48,155 bases of DNA from Mycobacteriales bacterium (lineage in GTDB: Bacteria; Actinomycetota; Actinomycetes; Mycobacteriales; QHCE01). The notes beneath the pieces are model-generated. The model was not told where the DNA came from. It was given only the letters and a program-made list of their open reading frames with translations, and did no database searches. The stretch spans positions 1-48,155 of the forward strand of contig JABFVL010000069.1 of the NCBI GenBank assembly GCA_013362805.1. Direction: 5' to 3'. This document shows, in pieces, positions 18,816 to 28,049 of this stretch (position 1 is the first letter of the stretch; the number at the start of each line of letters is the position of its first letter). A program made the position numbers and the translations under genes.

Positions 18816-18824
18816 TTAAATCTC

Positions 18825-18867
18825 AGAGGTGAGGCCCGTCAGGTTATTCCTGACGGGCCTCACCTCT
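18825..18867. terminator. strong intrinsic terminator after rpmB
   Basis: A perfect 19-bp stem (18825-18843 with 18849-18867), loop TTATT, then a T run. It probably also serves the convergent protease gene, whose stop is at 18905. Confidence 0.92.
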
Positions 18868-18904
18868 TTTACTTTGTCGATGTGACGTGAGCTGGGACCA
18901 CCGC

Positions 18905-20155
18905 CTATTGATGTGGTGCGGTGGATTGTCGAGGTGACGACCCATATACCTCTCCCCCGGAACGGGGAGCTGGGACAACCTGCTCACGCTCAACCACCTC
19001 AAGGTGTCGGCGCCGGAAGCCTTGCCATAGGGCCCATCCGGCGAAGCTGAAGAGCAGCAGAACACCGACGACCAATATCCCGGTGAGCATCATGCGTTCG
19101 CCGGCGTTACGGTCTACCCGCCATTGCGAACGTTCGTCACCAGATTTCGCGGCCCGGTCAGCGGTCGGTGTTGCGATTGGATAATCGGTGACCGTTGCTA
19201 CCTCGGCATTAAGGGCGGCCGCGGGTTGAATCTCGCCAAAGCCATATTGTTCGTCTCGTCCGCTCGGGCCTAGGTCGGTTGCCGTGGCCAGTAGACGTTC
19301 AATCACGTTGGCCGCGTCGAGCTCGGGATATGCCGACCTCACCAGGGCGACGGTGCCGGCTGCGAGCGCAGAGGCGGCGGAGGTTCCGTCGGTGATGACG
19401 TAACCATTGTCAGATACGCGTTCGGGCACACCTGCGATGACTTCCACAGCTGGGGCCGCAAGCACAACCTCGGGCCCCACGCAAGAACCCGTCCATAGTT
19501 GCCCGTTTCGGTCGAGGCCAGAGACGGTGAGTACCCCAGGGATGTTGCCCGGTGAGGCCACCCGGTCGCCTTGGACCTGATTGTTCCCAGCGGCGGCGAC
19601 GAGCACCACGTTGTGGTCGATGGCGTAGCGCACGGCTTGAATTTCGTCGTCGTTTGCGGTGCCTGGATGGGTGGATCCCAGTGAAAGATTGATCACGGTA
19701 GCGCCATTGTCGACAGCCCACCGGATACCTTGGGCTACTTCGTCCGAGGTGATGCTTGGCCCTAGCGAGATGGGCAAGATTTGAGCCTGAGGAGCTACCC
19801 CTAACAAGTGATATTTATCTAAGCCGCCTCCGGCGATGATGCTCGCCATGGCAGTGCCATGACCGCTTTCACCGGAGTCTTCGCGACCGTCTACAGCGGC
19901 ATCTGCCCCGATGCCGTGTCCTGGAAGAACTCGGTCGGCAAGGTCGGGATGGGTCGCATCAACGCCGCTATCGATGACGGCAACGATCTGGCCTTCGCCT
20001 TTGCTGACTTTGTGGGCGCTCGCGAGCTCGAGCCCAGGAAGGTACCACTGATATTCGCGTACGGAGCCGGCCGCTTGGGCTGATGCGCCAGGTAGGACGA
20101 TCAACGCCGCGACTAAGAGCGCAGCGGCGAGGTGGAGCTGTCGCGCAACCCTCAT
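18905..20155 (-). CDS. S8 subtilisin-family serine protease, mycosin-like
   Basis: 416 residues from ATG 20155, which has GAGGAG five bases upstream. A signal peptide (LHLAAALLVAALIVLPGASA) precedes the subtilisin domain with its triad: Asp in AVIDSGVDATHPDL, His in SGHGTAMASI, Ser in TDGTSAASALAAG; the oxyanion Asn is in AAAGNNQ. A C-terminal membrane helix (MLTGILVVGVLLLFSFAGWA) and short basic tail follow. This is the layout of mycosins (MycP), the membrane proteases of type VII secretion. No WXG100 or Ecc genes are in the window, so it is an orphan here. It occupies the place where thiL often lies in relatives. Confidence 0.88.
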   Translation of the reverse strand: MRVARQLHLAAALLVAALIVLPGASAQAAGSVREYQWYLPGLELASAHKVSKGEGQIVAVIDSGVDATHPDLADRVLPGHGIGADAAVDGREDSGESGHGTAMASIIAGGGLDKYHLLGVAPQAQILPISLGPSITSDEVAQGIRWAVDNGATVINLSLGSTHPGTANDDEIQAVRYAIDHNVVLVAAAGNNQVQGDRVASPGNIPGVLTVSGLDRNGQLWTGSCVGPEVVLAAPAVEVIAGVPERVSDNGYVITDGTSAASALAAGTVALVRSAYPELDAANVIERLLATATDLGPSGRDEQYGFGEIQPAAALNAEVATVTDYPIATPTADRAAKSGDERSQWRVDRNAGERMMLTGILVVGVLLLFSFAGWALWQGFRRRHLEVVEREQVVPAPRSGGEVYGSSPRQSTAPHQ

Positions 20156-20249
20156 CGTGCTCCTCGGTGGATTCGGCGGAATTCCCATCCTACGGGCCCT
20201 GGGAAAGGTCACATGTGGCGTCTTGGAAACAGTATCGACCGGCGCGCGT

Positions 20250-20349
20250 GACAATAAATGGGTCTTTCGGTTGATGTGCACCCATTTCGCCCCACGTACG
20301 CAAAGCGGCTCAGCAAGAACACCCGCTACGGGCGGACAACAAATGGGTC
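20250..20349. promoter_or_regulatory. repeated AAATGGGT motif in a divergent promoter region
   Basis: GACAAYAAATGGGTC occurs directly at about 20250-20264 and 20335-20349, with the inverted form ACCCATTT at 20280-20287. The three copies lie between the protease start (20155) and the DUF3515 start (20374) and look like binding sites of one regulator. Confidence 0.45.
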
Positions 20350-20373
20350 ATGAGCACCAGTTAGAGTGCCAAT

Positions 20374-20865
20374 ATGGCCCGTTCTCCTGCCACCCTCGCC
20401 ACATTGGTCGCCGTTCCCCTCGCCCTCATCGCGGGCATAGTTGTCTACTTAAATTTGCGCGAAGAAAGTTCCGCGGAAAAACCAACAACCGAATCGACAG
20501 CGGCTATCTCCGTCCCCTCGCCGGCGGCCAACTCCGCGTGCGCACCCATTGTGGATGCTCTGCCCGCCACACTGCATGAGAAGAATCGTCGTTTGGTGCG
20601 ACCACGCCAAGCTCAAGTTGTGGCCTGGGGAGACCCAGCGATCGTGCTGCGCTGTGGCGTCGACAAACCAAGCGCCTGGACCCCAACAGCACAAATAATC
20701 GGTGTGAACGGCATCGAATGGGTGACCGAAACTACCGAAGACGGCACTATCTGGACGACGGTCTCCTTGCCAGTCTTTGTCGAGATCACGGTGCCAACGG
20801 CATATACCGAAACGGCCGCCAGTCACATTCTCAACCCACTCGCTCAACCACTGCGCGCCAGCTAA
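20374..20865 (+). CDS. DUF3515-family membrane-anchored protein
   Basis: 163 residues. One N-terminal membrane segment (LATLVAVPLALIAGIVVYL) and an outside domain with the DUF3515 core VRPRQAQVVAWGDPAIVLRCG. In relatives this gene sits between ddl and thiL/rpmB, so its position is nearly canonical. Function unknown. Its stop overlaps the convergent neighbour's stop (20862-20865). Confidence 0.85.
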   Translation: MARSPATLATLVAVPLALIAGIVVYLNLREESSAEKPTTESTAAISVPSPAANSACAPIVDALPATLHEKNRRLVRPRQAQVVAWGDPAIVLRCGVDKPSAWTPTAQIIGVNGIEWVTETTEDGTIWTTVSLPVFVEITVPTAYTETAASHILNPLAQPLRAS

Positions 20866-21353
20866 CGCCGCGCCGATGCGGCCACCGCGAATAGCAGCCC
20901 ACCAGCGAAGAAAAAGGGCTCATAAAGAAACGTGGCAAACCGCTCCATCGAATCCAAATCGTCGACCGACAATGCGCCGATAGCCAAAGCGAACCAGTCG
21001 ACAGCAGACGGAAAAGCATGCATCAGCAACACGAAAGCTGTCCCATATATCGCAATATTCAATAGCTGTTGAGGCACTCGCCTACCCCATCGAGTGACAC
21101 GGGCCAGCGCGACCAATGCGGCCAACACGCACAATGGCACCGCGACAATGTCAATGATCAGCAGGGGCAAATTGTCGAATAGCGACAGATCATCGGGCAA
21201 CCCAACACGGCCACCAAAGAGCCAATACAGATGGACGAATGCAAAGGCAAAGCCCCAGGTAGCCGCGCCATAGACACCCAAGCGCGCCCACCATGCCCAG
21301 CCACTGAGCTCACCGAAACCCTTGTCCGCAACGCCTTGTCCATTCATAGGCAT
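20862..21353 (-). CDS. four-helix membrane protein, DUF3995-like
   Basis: 163 residues from ATG 21353 (MPMNGQGVADKG). Four predicted membrane helices, the first with WGFAFAFVHLYWLFGG, which resembles the His/Trp-Gly-Gly pattern of DUF3995. A longer upstream frame would overlap the kinase gene and is unlikely. Its stop shares bases with the DUF3515 stop (CTAA). Function unknown. Confidence 0.7.
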   Translation of the reverse strand: MPMNGQGVADKGFGELSGWAWWARLGVYGAATWGFAFAFVHLYWLFGGRVGLPDDLSLFDNLPLLIIDIVAVPLCVLAALVALARVTRWGRRVPQQLLNIAIYGTAFVLLMHAFPSAVDWFALAIGALSVDDLDSMERFATFLYEPFFFAGGLLFAVAASARR

Positions 21354-21405
21354 AACTATTGAACGGGCGGCGGCCTCTTCACTCCCTCGACAGAACCAGC
21401 TGCAC

Positions 21406-21419
21406 CCCCCATCTGGGGG
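21406..21419. promoter_or_regulatory. CCCCC-ATCT-GGGGG inverted repeat
   Basis: Five-base arms around ATCT, 53-66 bases upstream of the chosen kinase start at 21472 and in the divergent gap to the DUF3995-like gene. It may be the operator for autoregulation by the downstream response regulator. Confidence 0.4.
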
Positions 21420-21471
21420 ACTTAGCACGCGGTACGCCCCACGGAGTACGGGCACGTGCGCCCCAAGGATG

Positions 21472-22683
21472 ATGCCATTGCCCGCTAAGTCCCATACGGT
21501 CAATGCCGTGGACCCAATTCCAAGCCGCTGGCAACCTGGCACTATCGGGCCACGAGCGTTCCGTGGCCGCCGCCGTACGCCCACGTTTTTGCTGCCCACA
21601 TTCGCAGCGATAGTGCAGCTCATTGGCACACTCGGATCGGCCCGTCACCAGAACGTCAGCGTGGATGCGATCGCGATAACACTGGTGCTGGCTGGCCCCG
21701 TGGTTCTGGTATGGCGCAAGAAATATCCCGTTCAAGTTTTCGCCCTCGTCGTAGCCATTACCGCAAGCTATTTCGTGCTGGGCTATCCGCCGGGACCAAT
21801 TTTCCTCTCCCCGGCCGTCGCGCTATTTCGTTTGGTCTCATCGGGCCATCGGCTGCTCGCCTGGAGCGCAGTGATCGTCGGCGTGCTAGCTATCAGCGCT
21901 TACGAACTGTCTGTAGGTGACGAACTTTCCATAGCGCAAATCACCGGCCTGGCCGTGTGGACGCTGCTCATTTTGAGCGCCGCCGAAGCGGTGCGCATCG
22001 GCCGGATCGCTCGGGCCGAAGCTCGACGCACCTTCGCGGAAGAACAGCGACGCCGGGCAGCGGATGAGCGACTATCTATCGCCCGAGAACTTCACGACGT
22101 ACTCGCCCACAACATTTCCTTGATCAATGTGCGGTCCTCCGTGGCTCTTCATCTGCTAGATAGTGATCCAGAACAGGCACGGACCGCGCTGGTCGCGATC
22201 AAAAAGGCAAGCAAAGACACCTTGCGTGAAATGCGATCTGTGCTCGGCGTGCTGCGCCGCGTCGATGAGCAGGCGCCTCGTGCGCCCACACCTGGTCTGG
22301 CCGAGCTGCCGACATTGGCCGAGCAATTCGCTGATTCAGGAATTACTGTGCGGCTTACAAACCCGGATCCGAAGTCGGTCCCGACCAGTATCGGGCAGGG
22401 CGCCTATCGAATAGCGCAAGAAGCCCTCACCAATGTGCTGCGGCATTCTCAGGCGAAAGTGGCATATGTTCACCTCGAATACTCTTCTTCTGAACTCACT
22501 GTGCGCATCGACGACGCGGGTCCACCGGCATCCAAAAGTGAAGAATCCGGTGGCAATGGAATCGTGGGAATGCGGGAGCGTGCGAGTGCTTTGGGGGGAT
22601 CATTGACAGCGGTGTCCACTTCGTCAGGTGGCTTCAGCGTCACCGCGCATTTGCCTCTAACAGCCGAACAGGATGACGAATGA
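21472..22683 (+). CDS. NarL-type sensor histidine kinase
   Basis: About 403 residues from ATG 21472 (AAGG just upstream); the start is uncertain, with GTG 21508 possible. Several N-terminal membrane helices (FLLPTFAAIVQLIGTLG, AIAITLVLAGPVVLVW, VFALVVAITASYFVLG, LLAWSAVIVGVLAISAY) are followed by a HisKA_3 dimerisation helix with H-box ARELHDVLAHNIS and a HATPase domain (AYRIAQEALTNVLRHSQA, GNGIVGMRERASALGG). The stop overlaps the response-regulator start (ATGA), so this is a coupled two-component system. The signal is unknown. Confidence 0.9.
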   Translation: MPLPAKSHTVNAVDPIPSRWQPGTIGPRAFRGRRRTPTFLLPTFAAIVQLIGTLGSARHQNVSVDAIAITLVLAGPVVLVWRKKYPVQVFALVVAITASYFVLGYPPGPIFLSPAVALFRLVSSGHRLLAWSAVIVGVLAISAYELSVGDELSIAQITGLAVWTLLILSAAEAVRIGRIARAEARRTFAEEQRRRAADERLSIARELHDVLAHNISLINVRSSVALHLLDSDPEQARTALVAIKKASKDTLREMRSVLGVLRRVDEQAPRAPTPGLAELPTLAEQFADSGITVRLTNPDPKSVPTSIGQGAYRIAQEALTNVLRHSQAKVAYVHLEYSSSELTVRIDDAGPPASKSEESGGNGIVGMRERASALGGSLTAVSTSSGGFSVTAHLPLTAEQDDE

Positions 22684-23417
22684 TCCGGGTATTGCTCGCT
22701 GATGACCAAGCTTTGCTGCGCGGTGCGTTCAAAGCGTTGTTGAACGCCGAGCCCGATATAGATGTGGTTGGCGAGGCCGCTGATGGCGCACAAGCAATTC
22801 ACCTGGCCCAAGAGCTACGCCCCGATGTGGTGTTGATGGATATACGCATGCCTGATGTGGATGGCCTGGCGGCCACTCAACGACTTGTAGAAGACCGCAC
22901 GCTCGCTGACCTTCGGGTAATCATTTTGACGACATTCGAACAAGACGAATATATTTTCGATGCGATCCGCGCGGGGGCCAGCGGGTTCTTGGTCAAAGAC
23001 ACCGAACCCGCCGATTTGATTCGTGGCGTGCGCATCGTGGCAAGCGGCGATGCCCTCTTGTCGCCGAGTGTCACCCGTACCCTCATCGGCGAATTCGCTA
23101 ACAAGGCCCGCGTCCGTCGGCCTACCCAAAATCTTGACACTCTGACTGAACGAGAACGCGAAGTGATGACGCTGGTGGCAGCGGGGCTATCAAATGAAGA
23201 AATTGGTGACCGGCTGTTCGTCAGCCCGGCGACCGCGAAAACCCATGTCAGTCGCGCCATGCTGAAACTTGGAGCTCGTGACCGCGCGCAACTGGTGGTA
23301 TTCGCTTTTGAATCCGGTCTGGTGAACCCCGGCTGGGCGGGCTGTAGTTCCCTCTGTTGGGGGAAACCACGTAGCTCTCTGGCTGGAGGAATGGAACGCA
23401 CCGCGCGGGCACGCTGA
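22680..23417 (+). CDS. NarL/LuxR-type response regulator
   Basis: 245 residues. Receiver domain with acidic pocket LLADDQ, phosphoacceptor Asp54 in DVVLMDIRMPD, and conserved Lys in GFLVKDTE. LuxR-type HTH near residues 150-205 (LTEREREVMTLVAAGLSNEE, TAKTHVSRAMLKLGARDRAQ). About 30 extra residues after the HTH (GWAGCSSLCWGKPRSSLAGG...) are unusual for the family. Partner of the kinase at 21472. Confidence 0.95.
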   Translation: MIRVLLADDQALLRGAFKALLNAEPDIDVVGEAADGAQAIHLAQELRPDVVLMDIRMPDVDGLAATQRLVEDRTLADLRVIILTTFEQDEYIFDAIRAGASGFLVKDTEPADLIRGVRIVASGDALLSPSVTRTLIGEFANKARVRRPTQNLDTLTEREREVMTLVAAGLSNEEIGDRLFVSPATAKTHVSRAMLKLGARDRAQLVVFAFESGLVNPGWAGCSSLCWGKPRSSLAGGMERTARAR

Positions 23418-23421
23418 TCAC

Positions 23422-23961
23422 ATGCCATTCTCAGAACCCGCCCCACGCTGGGCCAACATCGCCGCGCATGTTGCTGCTTTGACCCCGCTGCCCTCGAGCT
23501 TGTGGCGGCTCTCGTTGGCTTTCGGATACCCGGGGGGCTATACCGCCGAGGGGTTCACCGCGTTGAACCTACAAGGTTGGGGCATCACCTGGGTCGTCTT
23601 TTTGAGTCTGATCACAGAATTCGCCGCTTTGCTCACTCTCGGATTAGTCCGACCATGGGGCCGCACGGTTCCGCATTGGATTCCGCTCATTGGTGACACC
23701 GTCTTGAACCCAAGAATCATCGCAGCGACAGCTTTAACGGGAGCGCTCATCCTGTTTGCTCTATGGACCCCGTTCTTGTTTTGGTGGGGTATAGAACACC
23801 CTGATATGACTAGCACTGGTCATATATTTGTCGGCCTAGCGTATGTGCCACTTGTCGCGTGGGCGCCACTGTTACTCGCTGTCACTGTGAACTATTACCA
23901 ACGTGAACGGCACTACTCCAATGGGCGTAGGGCCACCGGCGGAATGTGCTCGGCAGCGTAG
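23422..23961 (+). CDS. multi-pass membrane protein, unknown function
   Basis: 179 residues with four or five hydrophobic helices (WVVFLSLITEFAALLTLGLV, IIAATALTGALILFALW, VPLVAWAPLLLAVTVNYY). The N-terminal stretch LTPLPSSLWRLSLAFGYPGG and the VRPWGRTVPHWIPLIG loop resemble a hypothetical membrane family widespread in actinobacteria. It starts 4 bases after the response-regulator stop, so it is probably in the same operon and may be its target or sensor accessory. Confidence 0.7.
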   Translation: MPFSEPAPRWANIAAHVAALTPLPSSLWRLSLAFGYPGGYTAEGFTALNLQGWGITWVVFLSLITEFAALLTLGLVRPWGRTVPHWIPLIGDTVLNPRIIAATALTGALILFALWTPFLFWWGIEHPDMTSTGHIFVGLAYVPLVAWAPLLLAVTVNYYQRERHYSNGRRATGGMCSAA

Positions 23962-24060
23962 CGCGAAAGACGATCGTCAGCCGACGCGCTCCCGCGCGAA
24001 ATTCGAGACGCTGGAAGAGCCAAAACACCCCATATGTGTTATCCAGCTCGGAGGCTTCTC

Positions 24061-24390
24061 ATGACTATGACTGACGTACTCGCGCACGGCGATCGCTATC
24101 ACGATGGTCCACCACCGTTCTTCTTTGTGGGTGCCATTTTTCAAGTGCTGCTCATCGCGCTCGTGGTAGTGCTCATCGTCCGGCTAATAAAGGCTCGGCG
24201 CTATCACGGGGGATTCGGCCATTGGCGCGGCTATGGGCCAGGTGTTTGGACCGGACCGGCCCACATGGCAGCCGCAGACCCCGCCCGGATTTTGGCGGAG
24301 CGTTACGCAAAGGGTGAGATAGATACCGCCGAATACCAAGAAAAAGCCAGAGGGCTCGGCATACCAGTGAACCCTCATGACAAGAACTAG
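24061..24390 (+). CDS. SHOCT-domain small membrane protein
   Basis: 109 residues from ATG 24061 (GGAGG eight bases upstream). One membrane helix (FFVGAIFQVLLIALVVVLIV), a Gly/Tyr/Trp-rich linker, and a C-terminal SHOCT motif (DPARILAERYAKGEIDTAEY). SHOCT modules end many small bacterial membrane proteins and probably mediate oligomerisation. It may belong to the upstream two-component operon. Confidence 0.82.
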   Translation: MTMTDVLAHGDRYHDGPPPFFFVGAIFQVLLIALVVVLIVRLIKARRYHGGFGHWRGYGPGVWTGPAHMAAADPARILAERYAKGEIDTAEYQEKARGLGIPVNPHDKN

Positions 24391-24399
24391 TTTCGAGTA

Positions 24400-24427
24400 G
24401 TGGTGGTCGTAAAAATACGGCCACCAC
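24400..24427. terminator. bidirectional terminator between the SHOCT gene and ddl
   Basis: GTGGTGGTCGTA (24400-24411) pairs with TACGGCCACCAC (24416-24427), 12 bp with one G-U, loop AAAA. It lies between convergent stops. Confidence 0.7.
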
Positions 24428-24441
24428 AAGGAGTGCGTGAA

Positions 24442-25539
24442 CTAGCGCAGTCCAGTTCCTCGAGCCAGCGCGGTTTTGACCAGACGGGACACAAGTTCCG
24501 GGTAAGAGATACCGCTTTCACCCCACATGCGAGGGAACATGGAGATCGGGGTGAATCCCGGCATTGTATTGATTTCGTTGACCACGACCTCGTAGTCATC
24601 GGTCACGAATACATCGACCCTGGCAAGTCCGGCGCCATCGAGCGCGGTGAATACCTGGCGAGCGGTGTCACGAACCCGTTCAGTGATCTCATCCGGCAAC
24701 TTCGCGGGCAGATCGAATTCGCATACCTCGTCGAGATATTTGGCATCAAAGTCGTACCAGTCGTGGTCGGCGACAAAACGAATTTCAGCGGGCAAACTCG
24801 CGTCAGGTTCGGCACCGGGTGTTTGAGATTCCAATACCGCACATTCGACTTCGCGGCCCACGATAGCTTTTTCGACCAAGACCTTGGGATCGGCGGCGCG
24901 GGCGGTGGCTATGGCGGCGTCAAGTTCAGCCCAATCGTTCACTTTGCTCACACCGACGCTGGAGCCAGCACGGGCGGGCTTAACAAAAACAGGAAGCCCG
25001 AGGCGCTCTTTGTCCTCGGTGCTTAGTTCTTGCCCGGGACGCAACACAGCGTATTCACCAACATTGAGCCCAACCCCCGCCAGGAGTCGTTTGGTGAACT
25101 CTTTGTCCATGCCCACAGCGGAAGAAAGAACCCCAGCGCCCACATAAGGCACACCAGCCATCTCGAGAAGGCCTTGGATGGTTCCATCTTCCCCATAGGG
25201 ACCGTGTAGAACTGGGAAAACTACGTCAACATCGGCCAGGCGGCGAGCGCCGTCAGCAGGCTGCATGACTACCAGCCCGCCAGCGGTAGGGTCAGGTGGC
25301 AAAACCACACTTTCACCACTTGTTATCGCGGGAAGTTCGCGGCCGTTCAAACCCAGCGCTTCCCGACCTACATCAGGAAGCACCCAACGGCCCTGTGTGG
25401 TGATTCCGACGGGCGTCACCTCGTAACCGCTGTCTTCCAACGCCGCCATTACGCTTTTCGCGCTCAGGCATGAGATGGCATGTTCACTGCTGCGTCCACC
25501 GAAGACGACGGCGACCCGTACCTGCTGTTTCTCACTCAC
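24442..25539 (-). CDS. ddl: D-alanine--D-alanine ligase
   Basis: 365 residues from GTG 25539 ([15 protein letters not shown]), which matches usual Ddl starts; the frame extends to GTG 25605. ATP-grasp enzyme making D-Ala-D-Ala for peptidoglycan. Visible: [54 protein letters not shown], and the metal/ATP end [18 protein letters not shown]. In relatives it follows gpsA directly; here an EF-hand gene on the other strand separates them. Confidence 0.95.
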   Translation of the reverse strand: MSEKQQVRVAVVFGGRSSEHAISCLSAKSVMAALEDSGYEVTPVGITTQGRWVLPDVGREALGLNGRELPAITSGESVVLPPDPTAGGLVVMQPADGARRLADVDVVFPVLHGPYGEDGTIQGLLEMAGVPYVGAGVLSSAVGMDKEFTKRLLAGVGLNVGEYAVLRPGQELSTEDKERLGLPVFVKPARAGSSVGVSKVNDWAELDAAIATARAADPKVLVEKAIVGREVECAVLESQTPGAEPDASLPAEIRFVADHDWYDFDAKYLDEVCEFDLPAKLPDEITERVRDTARQVFTALDGAGLARVDVFVTDDYEVVVNEINTMPGFTPISMFPRMWGESGISYPELVSRLVKTALARGTGLR

Positions 25540-25689
25540 CTGCCCGACGATACTGCGCGCCTGCGTGGACACTGTGAGCGGAGTGGTGACTGAGACGCGT
25601 TTCACCCGTGTTCACCGGTTCGCCCTCATGCGTGGTGGAGCGTCGATGTGAGAACGTCATGGTGCGGACAGTGCACAATAGGAGGCGTG

Positions 25690-26298
25690 ATGATCCCCAG
25701 CTGGAAACGCAGCCGCGCCTTGGATTTGTTCGATCGTTTGGATGTCACCGGCTCGGCGACAATCACCGAACCGGACCTTCAAGAACTCGCGGAACACACC
25801 GTCGTTGGCACCAAAGCTGACCCCGATTCGGTAAAAGCCAAGGCCATCCGCGCCGGCTATGACTATCTGTGGCAGACCGTGTTCGCGCCGATGGACCTTA
25901 ACGGGGACCGGCAGGTGAATCTTGTCGAATTCGAGGAGGGTCTCAATCATCTCGACGATGATTCTTTTGTCCCAGCGATCACAATGATCGCAACCGCGAT
26001 TTTTAACGCCTACGACCTCGATGAAAACGGGTCGCTCAGCCAGCAAGAAATCATCAATTGGCTGGGTGAATACGGCGTGTCACACCAGGACGCTCTCGCT
26101 CACGTGCGCGACATGGACACCAACCGAAATGGCACTGTTTCGTATAAAGAGCTAGTTTCGGCGATCACCGACTATTACATCAACCCCGAAGCCAGCCTGG
26201 ATGGCCATTGGATGTTCGGGCCTAAGCGCGTGACGCGCCACGAAGCCCCCGCCGAACCAACCTTGGATTTGATGCCAGCTTTAAGTCCCGAGTTTTAG
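25690..26298 (+). CDS. EF-hand calcium-binding protein, calerythrin-like
   Basis: 202 residues from ATG 25690, preceded by GGAGG; no signal peptide, so cytoplasmic. It has four EF-hand loops: a degenerate one ([12 protein letters not shown]), then [24 protein letters not shown] and [12 protein letters not shown], the last three with acidic or polar residues at loop positions 1, 3, 5 and a Glu at 12. This is the calerythrin/sarcoplasmic-calcium-binding layout known from several actinobacteria, thought to buffer or sense calcium. It is inserted between gpsA and ddl; its stop overlaps the convergent gpsA stop. Confidence 0.92.
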   Translation: MIPSWKRSRALDLFDRLDVTGSATITEPDLQELAEHTVVGTKADPDSVKAKAIRAGYDYLWQTVFAPMDLNGDRQVNLVEFEEGLNHLDDDSFVPAITMIATAIFNAYDLDENGSLSQQEIINWLGEYGVSHQDALAHVRDMDTNRNGTVSYKELVSAITDYYINPEASLDGHWMFGPKRVTRHEAPAEPTLDLMPALSPEF

Positions 26299-27290
26299 TC
26301 TTCCGCGCGGGTGTCTCTTGCCATAAATGCGGCGAGAGCTGCCTGCGGAGCGCGACCTTCGTGGCACACCCGCATCACTTCCTGCGTAATGGGAAGCTCC
26401 ACAGCTACTTTGCCCGCGAGTTCAGCGATGGCGACACAAGATACAACGCCCTCGGCCGTCTGCCCGGTGGCGAGCCTAGCTGATTCCAAAGAATGGCCAC
26501 GGGCCAAAAATTCTCCGAAGCGATGGTTGCGTGACAAGCCCGACGCACACGTGGCAATCAGGTCACCCATGCCGGCCAGGCCGCTAAATGTTTGAGCTTG
26601 AGCTCCTAGCGCCAGGCCAAGTCGAGTCATTTCCGCCAGGCCGCGGGTCATCAGTGATGCTTTGCTGTTGTCGCCCAGATTCAAACCATCAGCCATGCCG
26701 CAAGCGAGAGCGATCACATTTTTCATCGCTCCCGCGAGCTCACAACCAATCACATCCATATTGGAATATGGACGCAAATACGATGTCGCTGTGTGTTCCT
26801 GCAACCAGCGAGCTCGGTCCGCGTTTTGACAGGCGATCACAGTCGCGGCGGGCTTTTCTTCCGCGATTTCTCGAGCCAGGTTTGGGCCTGACAACACAGC
26901 GACGCGGTCAGCGGGGATGTCGCCCACTTCTGTAATGACCTCACTCATACGAAGTCCAGTGCCGAGCTCAATGCCTTTGGCCAAACTGAGCACGACGGCC
27001 CGCTCGGGGATCAGGTGCGCCCATTGGGTGACGTTTTCGCGCATGGTTTGACTGGGCACCGCGAGCACAACCAGCTCGGTTCCCCGCAACGCCTCCGCCA
27101 CGTCGGTTGTCGCCTGCATCGCTTCCGGAAGAGCGATGTCGGGCAGATAAGCAGTGTTGGCATGATTTTTATTGATGTCGAGGGCTACATCTTGGCGTCG
27201 GCCCCACACCATGACGTCCTGCCCAGAATCGGCAAGAACCTTCGCAAAGGTGGTACCCCAGGAACCCGCTCCGAGCACCGCTGCCTTCAC
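26295..27290 (-). CDS. gpsA: glycerol-3-phosphate dehydrogenase [NAD(P)+]
   Basis: 331 residues. Reduces dihydroxyacetone phosphate to sn-glycerol-3-phosphate for phospholipid synthesis. N-terminal Rossmann motif [19 protein letters not shown], the catalytic Lys in [20 protein letters not shown], and [14 protein letters not shown] are visible. The GTG start overlaps the plsC stop (GTGA), coupling it to the acyltransferase that uses its product. Confidence 0.96.
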   Translation of the reverse strand: MKAAVLGAGSWGTTFAKVLADSGQDVMVWGRRQDVALDINKNHANTAYLPDIALPEAMQATTDVAEALRGTELVVLAVPSQTMRENVTQWAHLIPERAVVLSLAKGIELGTGLRMSEVITEVGDIPADRVAVLSGPNLAREIAEEKPAATVIACQNADRARWLQEHTATSYLRPYSNMDVIGCELAGAMKNVIALACGMADGLNLGDNSKASLMTRGLAEMTRLGLALGAQAQTFSGLAGMGDLIATCASGLSRNHRFGEFLARGHSLESARLATGQTAEGVVSCVAIAELAGKVAVELPITQEVMRVCHEGRAPQAALAAFMARDTRAED

Positions 27291-27997
27291 TTTTTCGCCT
27301 TTCTCGCTGGGGGCACAAAAAATGGGCCCGTGGGTGCTGATTCGTTGCGCAACACCGCCACATCATCGCGCAAGCGTTGCATGATCACATCGGTGACTTC
27401 CCGCAGCAGAAGGGCGCTTACGGGCTGGCCCTGATATTGCCGCAGATCAATGGGCGCCCCAGCGGAAATCGTGATGGGAGATCGCCAGAGGTGGATCTTG
27501 TTGGTGAGCGGGTGATGAATGCGCTGGGCACCCCATTGGGCAATCGGCACGACAGGTGCGCCGGTGGTCAAAGCAAGTCGCGCTATGCCGGTGCGGCCTT
27601 GCATCGGCCACTGCTCTGGCTCTTTCGTACAGGTGCCTTCTGGGTAAACGATGACGGCGTGGCCAGCGCGGATCGCATCGGCGGCGGCATCCAAGGCGTG
27701 TGAGGCGTCTACGGCTCCACGTTTCACGGGAATCTGGCCGCATTTGCGGAGCAAATAACCCGCAATGGGCAGCCGAAATAGCGACTCTTTGGCCAGGAAA
27801 CGTGGGTTGCGTGGGGTGTCATAGACGAAGTGGGCGATCAGCAGCGGATCAGCGTAGGAAATGTGATTAACCGCGAATATCACTCCACCGGCGGGCATAT
27901 TCGCCTGACCCTGCCAGCTCTTTCGCGCGATTATCACCAAAATGGGACGCAAAATCGCTTCTGCCACCCTGAGCCAAAACCCGCGCTTCACTCCCAC
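27287..27997 (-). CDS. plsC: 1-acylglycerol-3-phosphate acyltransferase, PlsC-like
   Basis: 236 residues. The HX4D catalytic motif is NHISYADP, followed by [18 protein letters not shown], the IPVKRG block and [11 protein letters not shown], all typical of lysophosphatidate acyltransferases making phosphatidic acid. An N-terminal membrane-associated helix is likely. It overlaps gpsA, joining two early phospholipid steps. A GTG start at 27997 is assumed; its ribosome-binding site is weak. Confidence 0.9.
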   Translation of the reverse strand: MGVKRGFWLRVAEAILRPILVIIARKSWQGQANMPAGGVIFAVNHISYADPLLIAHFVYDTPRNPRFLAKESLFRLPIAGYLLRKCGQIPVKRGAVDASHALDAAADAIRAGHAVIVYPEGTCTKEPEQWPMQGRTGIARLALTTGAPVVPIAQWGAQRIHHPLTNKIHLWRSPITISAGAPIDLRQYQGQPVSALLLREVTDVIMQRLRDDVAVLRNESAPTGPFFVPPARKAKK

Positions 27998-28049
27998 ATT
28001 GTTTCACTTAGCACGCGTCCCTCATGGGGTCGGTCGCTAATTTCGGGGT

